Part shown: positions 1-49,154 of the stretch, in pieces
Layout: every line of letters begins with the position of its first letter
Numbering within the stretch: position 1 is the first letter of the stretch
Assembly (NCBI RefSeq): GCF_037975245.1
Contig: NC_092575.1
Coordinates: 19,795,841 to 19,859,840 of the forward strand
Source of the DNA: Apostichopus japonicus
Taxonomy: Eukaryota; Echinodermata; Holothuroidea; Aspidochirotida; Stichopodidae
Length of the DNA stretch: 64,000 nucleotides
Direction of reading: 5' to 3'
Position numbers and translations under genes: made by a program
Notes under the pieces: model-generated
The model's input: the letters and a program-made list of their open reading frames with translations, nothing else
Told to the model about the DNA's origin: nothing
Database searches by the model: none

Positions 1-40
1 CCCTTGCATCGGGACTGTGACTGTGTGATCATTTATAGAC
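1..40 (-). repeat. Fragment of the U2-headed short repeat
   Basis: The first 35 or so bases match the middle of the repeat seen complete at 13443-13639 (the stretch around CTTGCATCGGGACTGTGACT). The match breaks off just after GTGTGATCAT, so the U2-like head is absent. The rest of the copy lies beyond the window edge. Confidence 0.6.
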
Positions 41-456
41 CCTTTTTGCTGTATTTGTATTTGTAAACAATGCTGTCATTTTGTTCGTACACAAAGAAAC
101 TTATCCACCCTCACCCTCAATGCCTGCATGTATATCAGGGAAGGGCAGGTTATTCCTTTTAAATCCTATTTCGATCACTACCACAACATATCGATCAATC
201 GGTGAGTCTAAAGACATAGTGGGTATACACCGTAGCAATCTTGTAGAGAGATCATTGCTGTCAAACCCCCACACAACTTTCATGCAACACCTCCAATGAT
301 AATGAGAACGTGCAAACCAATTAAGTTGACGTCATTGCAATATGTTACAAATCCGCCATCGCTCAGTTTGTAGCAGTTCTATTTAAACCAGTTTCATGCG
401 CCATCGACCCATGTATATATCAGTTAATGAATACATATATTATAATGTATAGTTAC

Positions 457-38669
<38,213 letters not shown>

Positions 38670-38776
38670 TTTAATGGCAAGAATCACTCGAAGCAGAGCT
38701 GATAGCGAAACTTGCAGGTCAAGTTGTTCCTTTCGGGTTTGCCGTCCCTCAACCAAGATTGCCAGGTGCCTTGATC

Positions 38777-38785
38777 CTTTATATA
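38777..38785 (-). promoter_or_regulatory. TATA-like box upstream of exon 1
   Basis: TATATAAAG on the minus strand, about 108 bases before the ATG at 38669. A start about 30 bases downstream would give a 5' UTR near 80 bases. Confidence 0.5.
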
Positions 38786-38799
38786 CCAAGCTTTCATGA

Positions 38800-39497
38800 A
38801 GAACAAGTACCGATTTAAATCATACAGGGCATATGGAACGCCCACCGTTTTCTCAGAACAATGCATTTTGTTATGGTTTTCATCGCAACCTTTTTGACCT
38901 TTTGACATTTAATTTTTAATACATGAAAAGAGTTGTTTTCCAACCTCATATTTTATTCTTATTTCATATTTCTTAACAGACGAGGTTTATTTTTCTTTCT
39001 TCTTCTTTTTCTTAAATTCACATTTTTTTTATTTCTTGTTATATTAATAAGCATAAAAGTAAGACAAGTAAAGCAACTCATTGAAATGTTTTTATTAGGT
39101 CAATCATGGCATGTATTGAATACCTATACGTAATTCTTGACAGCTCAACTTTTGCTATATTTTGTTCAGTCAAATACATGTTATTGTATGGCCTTGCTAT
39201 GATGATCATTAAAAAAACTTTACCGTCAAATCACGTATGTTTTACAACCTGTGCATGGTATGATGGATGTATATGTTTATGAAGAAGTAAAAACACATTT
39301 GGGGATTCAGTTTTGATAACGGCTGTCCGTTGATATCATGCCCTCGCACTCTCATCTGTTTTAGTATAGAATTTCCCGTTGGAGACGGAAAGAGATAATC
39401 CTCTCACATATTGGCCAGAATATATGCTAGAAATGCAAAATAATGGTCACCACTTTATCTTTTTTTTAAATCAAAACGAATGTCCGAAAGTCGGAGT
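38800..39497. other. Upstream region of the vWD gene, AT-rich
   Basis: No further exons are recognised. T-rich tracts near 38.98-39.03 kb explain the open frames there. Confidence 0.45.
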
Positions 39498-40024
39498 CAG
39501 TGGCGTAGCTAGAGGTTTTGGCGCCCGGGTGCAAGAGTAGAAAATTGCGCCCCGCCCCCCCCTACTGAAAAAGTAAATTGCGCGCGAAGCACGCAAACAT
39601 TTTTGGTTATATTTTTCGGGCAAGTCGTTACAGCCCCCCCCCCCCCTAAATCAAATTGTGCTCCTACGCCTATGATATTTCCACCTTTCGAAATCTACTG
39701 CCTTGGAACTGTATACTGAAATACCCGAAATTTCCGTGGCATGTAGTCATTACAGAATAATGAACAGAATAAAAAAAAAACAGAAAACGGTCGAAATGGA
39801 CTGAAAAGAAATCACAATCATAAATTTGCTAATAAAAACAACTACATTCAGTTCAGATTCAATTATTAGTAACTGTAAAATATTCATGCCTAACGACATA
39901 CATCAATTACGTCATGTTTTTCTGCGTGCTTAATTTTTTTTACTCTCATTCTCCCATTTCAGCCCCCCTAAACCGGCGCCCGGGGCACGTGTCCTCCTTT
40001 GACCCCCCTAGCTATACGCCACTG
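39498..40024. mobile_element. hAT-like MITE with exact 8-bp target duplication GTCGGAGT
   Basis: GTCGGAGT at 39490-39497 and 40025-40032. Ends CAGTGGCGTAGCTAG and CTAGCTATACGCCACTG are inverted with one mismatch or gap. The interior shares the TTTTCGGGCAAGTCGTTACA block with the element at 50.5 kb. It is 527 bp and non-coding. Confidence 0.85.
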
Positions 40025-40032
40025 GTCGGAGT

Positions 40033-41989
40033 GCCACCGGTGCCAAAATCGTCCCTCTCCTCTGGGATATATTCCTGTCCAATTGAGAACTACAAAAAGG
40101 TTCACCAGTCTCCGGACATGAATATACCGTGCCGGTCAATCCTTATGACTTCACGATGACGTCATTTCTCATTTTGGTAGCTAAATCGTATTTAATGATG
40201 ACTTTAGGTACAAATTAATTAAGATATTTTTTATAGACCTTTATAAAACACTGGTATCAGATGCAGGTTAAATATCTATGTACCACATTTATGCTCTAAC
40301 CTATGATAACACCGTATACGTCTGATGCTCATCAATTAAAGTGGCTGGAATTCTTAGTCTAACAGATCATAATGTCAGTTCCTCAGGTTTGACACCAAGC
40401 TCAACAGGATAAGATAAGACTTTACAGGACTCCAGTAACATGTTTGCATGGCGTTACAACGTTGTCGAGGATAAATTGGTGTTAAATTTCATCCAGCGGT
40501 ATACTCTGTTTTCCATTTAGGCCTATAGGAAGTTAAAACGAACATGTTTCGGTTGAGTTAGACCTATAGAATTTATAAAATCAATGTAATAACATTTATG
40601 GTTTGGCTAGCACTGAATGCCAAGCTGACGACATCCGCCTTCCATGAGATTCTTAGCATATTTTAAAGCTAAATATAGGATATATACCTTGTAAACCGGA
40701 AAAGCTACAGGAACATTATGAGCAGTCAATTATTATTATTTTTTTAAATTTTCTTTCACTTTGTCATTTCAAGTTTCCTCCAAATTAGTTGCTCCGGAAA
40801 GGATTTCCACATGATACGTTTATATAACTGCATGGCTGACATATAAGCTTTTACATCGTGTGGTGTGACCTACAATCACATTTGTTCTAGTGTTTAACAC
40901 ACATGAAATATTGTTACCGAGTCTCGAAACTTTGGTGATATTATCAGTGAAACATTTCAACTGTAAACTGATCTTGGTCTGCCGAACTTTAGAAATAATA
41001 AACACACGGACTGATCCCAACAATTTATCCATGTGACATAGTCAACTGCGGATTAGGAGGGAGTTCGTGTGTGATATAACATTTTTTCAGTTGTTTAAAT
41101 CACATGTAAGTCATTCAGTTCACCGTCTGGTGTTTTAAACGCCAACAGGAAAAGACAAAATTGGGGTTTTTACAAATTTCATTAGCTGGAGGGAAATGAT
41201 AGGTACTGCTGGCATACAGCGTTTTTGGTGGGTTTTGTTTTTGAATGTTCTACCAGTTTAAGAGAAATGGTATCTGACCCCCCCCCCCCCAAGAACATTT
41301 ATTTTGCTTTTTCCCAGTTCTTTAAATAGGGATATAGATGGAAAATGCATGATGAGGCAGCCGCGAGGCACTCTGGGACAAATACACAGAGCTTGAAAGA
41401 AAAAAATATTTGTTTACGGTAGAAACAGGATTTGCTCTTCCTCTGTTCAATTAACCAGACACAGACTTCTCTGAGATTTAAGGCCAACGATCTCGACTAC
41501 AACAAGCCAAGTTGAAAATGCAGTGTCCAAGATAAACTTCAACTTATTAAGGAGATTTGTGACTGCTTATATTCGTATTCAGGGGTCGTGGTATGACGAA
41601 ATCGGCTACAAGATTCGATAGCCCATATCTGCGTTTATTTTAACCACTTAGTGTATTGGTGTTGTATAGATACGGTTTGAATCCGCGATATGCAACGGTC
41701 GTAACGATAAACGTATTTTTACGTAATAACTCAACTACACAAAGAGAGTAACACCCTTGGGCTATATATACGTGATCAAGCAAATTTGTCACTTCTTTTA
41801 TTCAATTCAAGTTTATTTTTTATTATATATTTGTTCACAACTGACAGGTAGCCTTACAATATACATAAAACATAACAATGTGTATAAATCATGTGTGTGA
41901 AGGAAGTGTTCTATAAAACCTGTAAAAAAGGTTTAACAGACTAGAACAATCCCAACCAAAAAGAAATATTTTCATGTACTTATTTCCTT
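40033..41989. other. Intergenic, nothing recognised
   Basis: No coding, RNA or transposon signatures beyond short homopolymer runs (C run at 41278). Confidence 0.5.
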
Positions 41990-41995
41990 TTTCGT

Positions 41996-43330
41996 TCACA
42001 ATTGCACTACTACATTAATTTGACAAATTGAATGCCTTGACGATTGTTGCATAATAATTCTGGTGCTATTTAGATACATCATATGAATACCATTTATGAG
42101 CTGAAGGAGAGTTATGAGATATATATATATCATATTAATAATGTATAGACATTGTTTAGTTGTCATTCTTTTAAAAAGTGAAGCAGACTTTAACATGTTA
42201 ATCTCTGTTGATATTGTTATTCCAAGTCTAAATGCAGGCACGATATCTTAAGCATAAACATTCCAGAGGTTCGTAAACGAGCTGGACAACAGCGAACGTT
42301 ATCAGCATGTCTTGTATCGTGGTTATTAATAGTCACTACTAGAGAGAAAAACCTCTTTAAATGCAATGCAGGGGTAGGTTGTTATTAAAGATTTGTAAAA
42401 TGAAGCATGCAGTATTTCTTAATAAGATCATCAAGTTTAAAAAGAGTTAAATTGCGAAATAGAACACTAGTATGATCATGAGATGCCAAATTGGCAATAT
42501 ATTGGCAATAGCTCGTTTTTGTAATATAAACAACTGGTTCATATTGGATTTTCTAGTACACCCTTCTCTACCCCCCCCCCCCCAGATTATAGTACAATAT
42601 TGTAGGTGAATTAGGAGAATCAAAGTATACACCATACATGTTCTTCGAACACCCTATGGTAGAAAATGTTTAGCTTAGAAAACGGGACCAACGTTTCGGG
42701 CTATTATTTGAGAGAGTTTTCGATACGATCGCGCCAGTTTAAATTCTAATCAATATAGACACCTAAAATATTTACAGTTTTAACTGGAGTAATGCACTAA
42801 TTACCGCCCATTGTAATCTGACGATCCAACTTATGCTTACGATGTGTAGAAAAGAATATATAATTTGGATTATCCATATTTAGTGAGAGCTTGTTTGCAG
42901 CAAACCATTCGCAAAAAAATATAAAGTTTATCGCAAACAGTTTTTGGAAGGTATGAACGTCATTACTTTCAAAATGAGTACATTGGTGTCATCGGCAAAT
43001 AGTACAGTGTTAGCTACCTCTGAGACCTGGCATATGTCATTGATATAGATAATGAATAAGAGTGCAGGGCGAAGAATAGACCTCCCGTGGTACTCAATAA
43101 AAATTTCTCGAAGCTCAGAATAAGGTTTTTGTATAGATGTAAACTGGTGCCTTTTTATAAGGTAGTTCTTGATAGGAACACCTCTTATACCATAGAATGA
43201 GAGCTCAGATAATATCATGACTTTCAAACGTATCGATAGCCTTGGAAAGGACGAGAAATACACCTATAGTAAGTTTGTTGCTGTCAAGATTAAAATTTAA
43301 CTTGTCAAGGGCATCTGCTAGCACAAATTC
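41996..43330 (-). pseudogene. Decayed LINE reverse transcriptase
   Basis: Three minus-strand fragments in different frames follow RT order. The piece around 43260-42930 has LSELSFYGIRGVP, LFIIYINDIC and LFADDTNV (the active-site motif is here A-D-D). Then 42635-42450 has LQYCTIIWGGG and LQKRAI, typical of the RT thumb. Then 42241-41996 has RIIMQQSSRHSI, like the N-T-R-Q-S C-terminal region. Frameshifts separate all three, so it is dead. Confidence 0.75.
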
Positions 43331-43724
43331 TGTAGAATGGTTAGGTCGAAAACAATATTGACCTGTATATGGAATATTACAAACCTTTAAACAAAAGTTG
43401 GGAAATGATTATTATTATATATTATTATTTTTATGGTTAATAAACTTTATACTTTCAGTGTGGTCGTGTTTTAGGCCTAGCATCACCTATTGCTAAATCA
43501 ATCAGAAGTACATTCCTCTTGTAGACATATCGCATCTTTGACGGTCAATTCTCAGTTTGATCCTGCTGAGCAAACTTCAAACATTTACAAAGACAATACA
43601 AGGAGTGGAAGCTGATGCCCATGGGAGACAATTTACGGAGACGCAAAGTTAGGCTTTACTTGAAAGTCGAATATTTGGGTTAAACGGTCTAATTACCATT
43701 TACTGTACCCAGGTCACTTGACAA

Positions 43725-43768
<44 letters not shown>

Positions 43769-43775
43769 GTATGTG
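43725..43775. repeat. (TA)n then (TATG)n microsatellite
   Basis: TA run followed by GTATGTATGTATGTATG. Confidence 0.9.
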
Positions 43776-43897
43776 TGTGTTTAGGTGTGTGTAACCCTTT
43801 GAAAGTGGTGTGTTCATAGAAATTTATATCAATTTATATGGGTGTGTTATTTTAATAATTGGTGACGCTGTGTAGAATTCATTAGAGGGTTTACTTA

Positions 43898-44068
43898 GGG
43901 GATAAATACGAGGGGAACCGGTCTTAAATTTGATTTGAGACCGATGATGACGTCATCGAGGAGGCTGAGCGGACCGAGGCGATAGCCGAGGTCCGCTGCC
44001 CTTCTCGATGACGTCATCAGAGGTCTCAAATCAAATTTAAGACCGGGTACCCTCGTTTTTATCCCCAT
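43898..44068. repeat. Near-perfect 170-bp palindrome (foldback element)
   Basis: The arms GGTCTTAAATTTGATTTGAG and its reverse CTCAAATCAAATTTAAGACC flank GATGACGTCATCGAGGA. A second inner hairpin GCGGACCGAGGC/GCCGAGGTCCGC sits at the centre. The outer ends GGGATAAATACGAGGG and CCCTCGTTTTTATCCC also pair. It can extrude as a cruciform and is probably a foldback or MITE-like element. Confidence 0.85.
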
Positions 44069-44626
44069 TCATAAATGACCCTCACAAATGTTAGAAAACG
44101 GCATTTTTTCGCTAATTTTTGCTGATCTGTATTTAATTCTCCTTATGCCTCCCTTGATCTTTTTTCCTGAATGACGTAATAGTCACCTCATGTAAAACAG
44201 CATTTTCTTCCGACGAACATTAAGAGTGAAAAAATACGAATGAAGCAGTATCGTTTGGTCTTAAATTTAAGTAGTCTAATCAATTCAAACACTCAAAAAT
44301 GGAGGGAAATGACAATTAAATAAGAACAAATGAACAAATTTCTAAAGATAACATTTTCAAACTTATTTTTGACCTACCAGGTCAAATTGCGCAATAAACA
44401 GATGCTGAGTTATGTGTGTTCTGAAAAGTCCGTAAACGCTACAACAGTTGAAAGGGGGCTATAGCGCTTTCGAGGGCTAAATCTCTGGAAAAAAGACTAA
44501 GTCCAACAACACTGAGAGGTTGACAAAGTTTTCGCCCCCCACGGAAAAACGCCACATCTTTTCGCCCCCAAATTAATACAACATGAAGAGGGTACATACG
44601 AAATTTATCACAACCCCCTTCATTGA

Positions 44627-45329
44627 CATGGCTAATATGGTTGTTGCACACGGGAACAAAAGGTTTCTAGAAATGTTTCACCCACACAATGGGATGCTTG
44701 CTGAACCCTCAGCAGGCATTATGAGGCTGATTGAGACGGGTAATTTTGTCAAAAATTTGCCTTGGCTTGAAGAGCAAAAGCCTATCCATGACACAACTGG
44801 ACATGTTCACCCAGTAACTGGTTCAAACGAACACTATTGCCTTTTTGACAGACTGCACGAAAGAAATACTCGTGGTGAATTTGAAATTTTACGCAGAGTA
44901 CAGTTTGTTCCACAGTTATTCGGCAAAGTTAACACCCAAGCACAAGAACAACTGCACAGTGAAATGAATAAAAACAATTATTTCTTGAATCAAATGTCAC
45001 CAGTTAAGTATATCTTCTTATTCAGATCTATATTGGACCTGCGAAATAGAGAAAAAAATCAACTTCAGCAACACAAAATAACAAAAAATATGGGAAAGGC
45101 ATTGACATTCGACTATTTGGGTAAAATAGAAATAAGTTTCACAAATCCATCAAAACCGGGAGGGGGCCATAATACTTTTAAGAACCAAGAGGGGGATAAA
45201 AGTCGGGAAATTAATCCATCGAAATCAGAGACACCAAAACACCATAACACGTGTAAAGACGAAACAAGGAAGAGAGGAGAGCCTACTTCGCCAAAGCCGC
45301 AGAAAGTAAAAAAAAACAAAGAGGAGTAA
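44627..45329 (+). pseudogene. Transposase C-terminal remnant
   Basis: The reading frame opens with an ATG at 44583, but its first 14 or so residues are read from the terminal repeat itself. Genuine coding similarity starts near MANMVVAHGNKRFLEMF and continues through HPVTGSNEHYCLFDRLHERN, LRRVQFVPQLFGKVNTQAQE and MNKNNYFLNQM. This resembles the C-terminal region of transposases that accompany Ulp1-type ORFs in animal KDZ-like transposons. The catalytic core is missing, which suggests an internal deletion joining the left end to the transposase tail. A lysine-rich tail ends the protein eight bases before the next frame. Confidence 0.6.
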
Positions 45330-45336
45330 GCCTGCC

Positions 45337-46584
45337 ATGTGGTTATCACACTTACAACTCACTGAAGATGAAAGATCGATACTTCTGGAAAAGAAATGGT
45401 TAAATGATCTCATAATAAGTGCAGGACAAAACATATTGAAAAATTCATCAGGTGTTGGGGGGTTGCAAAATACTTTGTTAATGCAATCTACTGGTTTCGT
45501 TCCTGAATCTGGTGAATTTGTGCAGGTGGTTAACATGACTAATTCTCATTGGGTTGTGCTAAGTAATATCGGTATGACAGGGCCAAACGTAAGGTTGTTT
45601 GATAGTTATGAAGCTGGCAGAAAGTCATACCCACTCGACATTGTTAAAGCCGCAGCATGCCTCTTGCAAACCAAGGAATCAGAATTATTTATCCACGTAA
45701 TGAATGTTACTCAGCAGACTGACGGTTCTTCGTGTGGTGCGTTTGCACTTGCTTTTGCATCTACCCTTTGCGCTGGTGAAGACCCAACAAAGATGCACTA
45801 TGACGAGGGAACCATGTGGCAAGAGTTAATTAATAACCTGAATGATTTGCAAATGTTACCTTTCGGTATTAGAGCTTTCAACAGATCCGTGAAAAGACGG
45901 CGAATACAGATATTGACAGAAGGAATATTTTGTACGTGCAGGAGACCAGATGACGGCAATACAATGGCACTGTGTGCATTTTGTAATGAATGGTTTCACG
46001 AGGCCTGCGTACGACGGATACCGAGACGGGAGTTTTATTGCTCTTTTTGTCAGAGAAGGTTAAGTAAGCGAAAGGTTAAGGCAAGTAAAGAAAGCATGGG
46101 CAACATTCGATCATTCCAAGACTTAGTAGCATTCAAGAACCGTTACGGCGTACACAAGTGGCATGCTGTGGCTGTACAACTTTATAACTTTGTTGATCGA
46201 ATTGCTTTCAACAATACTTTTCCTGACGTAAATGAAAAAATAGCTGTCTTAGAAAAGCAACCTGAACATTTAGCTATGAATATTCGGGGATTAACACTAT
46301 TCCATACAGACAGTGCAGATGGGTTTGATCTGATATATATCAACGGCCCTTGTCATAAATCACCAATCTCGTTGTATGAAACACTCATACACGAGATGGC
46401 ACATGCAAAAGTAGGTTTAAATGGTAGAAATCCGTAGGGCCACGGCTTATACTACAAGAAAGTAGGAAGGAAAATGATTAAGCTTCTTAATGATAATTCA
46501 CAATCGGTACCAATCGAGGACGTAATTAATGTAAAGTTCAACATTAACATATTGAATGCTACAATGAAAGATCACTTTTCCTGA
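45337..46584 (+). pseudogene. Ulp1-type protease, PHD finger and SprT-like metalloprotease fusion, one in-frame stop
   Basis: Residues about 1-160 form a C48 (Ulp1-like) protease with the triad in order: SHWVV (His), LFDSYE (Asp), then a Gln in NVTQQTDGSSCGAF with the Cys. Residues about 205-245 are a PHD finger (CTCRRPDDG, LCAFC, WFHEAC, FYCSFC). The C-terminus has LYETLIHEMAHAKVGLNGRN, an HExxH zinc site, followed after the stop (TAG at 46435-46437) by GHGLYYKKVGRKM in the same frame. HExxH followed by HG-x-x-F/Y is the SprT/Spartan signature. The frame then runs to TGA at 46584. Known roles are SUMO or ubiquitin-like peptide cleavage, histone-tail reading and DNA-protein crosslink cleavage. 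Their use by a transposon is inference. Confidence 0.8.
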
Positions 46585-46614
46585 AATGGGACTTTAACAA
46601 GAATTTAGTTTTAT

Positions 46615-46905
46615 TGCCATATAGTTTTTATGTTTTATATATATTTTATATATTATTTTTATATTATATATTTATATTACATATTTTATATTTCATTTTA
46701 TATTTGTATATTTGTATATTTTATTATATTATATATTTTATATTTTATATGCCATATAGTTTTTACATACATACACGCATACACGCACACATACATACAT
46801 ACACATACACACACATACACCCACCCATACATACACACACACATACACACACACACACACACACGCATACGCACACCCAATACACGCACACATACATACA
46901 TATAG
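46615..46905. repeat. AT-rich tract then (CA)n microsatellite inside the transposon
   Basis: TATATTTTATA-rich stretch to about 46750, then CATACATACACACACAC repeats. The long reading frames across it are artefacts. Confidence 0.9.
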
Positions 46906-47111
46906 TTTTTATATTAATTTTAAACTGCCTCACCAGTAGGCGACAATGAATCGGATGGCTCCGATGATACCCTCCAAAGGTTGGATAATACATATATCAA
47001 GTGGTGATGCGAAATGCTTCATGAACTTATATATGGGGGACCTACAGCTAGGCAATAGTTCAGTCAACTTTATTTACTACGTATATATAAAGTTGTGTTA
47101 AAGTAAGTTGG

Positions 47112-47148
47112 CCTGACGTTTCGATCCTAGCAGGATCTTCTTCAGAGG
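47112..47148 (-). ncRNA. Hammerhead-ribozyme-like motif (candidate)
   Basis: On the minus strand the order is GCCT, CTGAAGA, then a hairpin (GATCCT GCT AGGATC), then GAAA, CGTC and AGGC. GCCT/AGGC can form stem I, CUGANGA and GAAA are the two core boxes, and GUC is the usual cleavage triplet. Stem III would be minimal. One extra A lies between the first core box and stem II, so activity is doubtful. Minimal hammerheads are known in Penelope-like retroelements. Confidence 0.35.
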
Positions 47149-47405
47149 CTTTATATTTAAGGTTAATAAAAAAGAAAAGAATCAACATCAGATTATTTTT
47201 CGCTTTATTAAAAACTTTTGTGCATTAAATGAGTTGCAATTAACCTTAACCATTCTAAGTATTGCTCATGTGTTTTGTGTTGTTTATTGGACAAGTTTAT
47301 TTGAGGAGGGGAAATGGGGTGGCGAGAATGGCTTTTTTAAGGTTTTTTTTTTCTTGCTTTGCTTTACTTGCTGGACAATCCCCTCGCCCCTATTAAACCC
47401 CTATT

Positions 47406-47905
47406 GTCAACCTCTCAGTGTTGTTGGACTTGGTTTTTTTTTTTAAATCGTTTTACGTGCTAAGTCAATGGGTGTAAAATTGGCAAAGTTGACATGCTTG
47501 ACGAGCCCCTTGTCCCCATTAAACGAGGGAAATAGCCCAATGAAGGGGGTTGTGGTAAATTTCGTATACACCCTCTAAACGTTGTATTAATTTGGGGGCG
47601 TAAAAATGTTGCGTTTTCCCGTGGGGGGCGAAAACTTTGTCAACCTCTCAGTGTTGTTGGACTTAGGTTTTTTTTTGAAAATTGTTTTACGTGCTAAGTC
47701 AATGGGTGTAAAATTGGCAAAGTTGACATACTTGACGAGCCCCTTGCCCCCATTAAACGAGGGAAATAGCCCAATGAAGGGGGTTGTGGTAAATTTCGTA
47801 TACACCCTCTAAACGTTGTATTAATTTGGGGGCGTAAAAATGTTGCGTTTTCCCGTGGGGGGCGAAAACTTTGTCAACCTCTCAGTGTTGTTGGACTTAG
47901 GTTTT
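47406..47905. repeat. Subterminal tandem repeat of the transposon, period about 234 bp
   Basis: GTCAACCTCTCAGTGTTGTT starts at 47406, 47639 and 47873. The intervening segments are almost identical (GGTGTAAAATTGGCAAAGTT, GAAGGGGGTTGTGGTAAATT). The left end of the element carries a single inverted copy of part of this unit. Confidence 0.88.
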
Positions 47906-48020
47906 TTTTTGAAAATCGTTTCACGTGCAGTCAATGTGAGATTTTGGACACAGTCGAGATTTGTGTACTACTGCTTGAGATTTAGCCTCTGTTAGCGCTA
48001 TAGCCCCTACTGCAACAGTT

Positions 48021-49150
48021 AGGCTATAGCAACGTTGCCTGTTGCTAACATTCTTTTGAGTAGAACTCGTCTATCCCTAGTCGGTAGATGAACCGTTCAA
48101 ATAAACGTTTACTGGGCCTGAGAATGAGCAGTTTTTGAAGAGGTTCCGAGCCCCATTGTACGATTGTTCGACAGGTTTGGACTTGTAGTAACCGCAGTGT
48201 TATTGCGAGTCTGAAAGATCGCTAGGCCTAGTCCCTGGTCAGTCATGTCGTTACTGCTAGAATTAGTAGTAGGCCTAGTGCTTACGATATTGCTAGGCTT
48301 AGCAACAAGGCTTCTTCTGTTATAGTGTCAACATTGTACGCATTACGCTTCGGTTCTTCGTTGAAGCACCTCGATAAGGTTGCTGACATTGACTCTAGCT
48401 CAAAATTAAGCTCAAAATTAATCCCTAAGTCATTCATGTTACTCGAAGTATTAAGCTGGATGATTTAAGAAGTACGTACAGTGTGTATTGAGACTCGGTG
48501 TGTGTGAAAACATATACAGTACTACTGCTGTAACTTATTGCAAGTAGGCTATATATACTGTACAGTATTCTTTTTACAATTTGAAACATTTCTTTGTCCA
48601 TAAACATATGTGCATATACTCATGACAATGTACACCATGTCTTCATTTCTTTTAATTATGACTTCATGATTGCCACGGCAACAAACCAGTGTTTGTCTAA
48701 CATTTCGATCCTGAAGCAATTCTCCTCTCTATACACTCGACCAGTCTCGAATCGTATTCGAGACTGGTCCAGTATACAGAAAGTTGGTTTAGGCATTTAT
48801 GAATGTTATTTAATGCCACTGCACAAGTCAAAGATTTTGTTGCCTGGTAAAGTGGTAGCCATCTTTGCCCGTGCAGCCGCTTGAGCCTTGCTGTCCTCTG
48901 TAAGGCATAGTTTAGCTGGTAAAATTTGTCAGCTGGTGTTTTGTTGTTTATCGTGAGACCTCCTGTAGCTGATTACTTGGCGGCTCTCCAGGTACGGTTT
49001 TCCCTTTTGTTTTTAAGTTAGTTTTGATAATAAATATTCACATCGAGTCCATGCGATGTGCTATGCTTGTTAGTGTATTGTAGCGCACGTAGCCTGTTGT
49101 GTTCGTTGATATAACTGAACCTTTGATTAGTTGGTGAAAGACTTTTTGTT
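48021..49150. other. Intergenic stretch rich in TAGGCCTA-type motifs
   Basis: 48200-48310 has repeated TAGGCCTAG words as at 61.1-61.3 kb. A perfect hairpin lies at 48739-48769. No coding region is supported. Confidence 0.45.
48739..48769. repeat. Perfect 14-bp hairpin with 3-base loop
   Basis: GACCAGTCTCGAAT, loop CGT, ATTCGAGACTGGTC. Confidence 0.85.
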
Positions 49151-49154
49151 GACG

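Larger units (their letters stand above)
44450..48012 (+). mobile_element. KDZ/Zisupton-like DNA transposon with 8-bp target duplication
   Basis: CAACAGTT flanks the element exactly (44442-44449 and 48013-48020). The ends are inverted: GGGGCTATAGCGC at 44455 and GCGCTATAGCCCC ending at 48007. A longer subterminal inverted segment (44490-44625 against 47540-47665) includes GTCCAACAACACTGAGAGGT. The right side holds three copies of a subterminal repeat with a period near 234 bp. Two plus-strand reading frames lie inside. The class is inferred from the 8-bp duplication and the transposase plus Ulp1 gene pairing known in Zisupton-type elements. Confidence 0.8.

Noticed and set aside
44583-44626. 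True start codon of the transposase frame at 44583
   Set aside because: These codons are read from the inverted terminal repeat, as the mirrored sequence at 47540-47600 shows. The original N-terminus is deleted.
46614-46993. Frames rich in His/Thr/Tyr or Cys/Val on both strands
   Set aside because: They come from a CA/TG and TA microsatellite inside the transposon.
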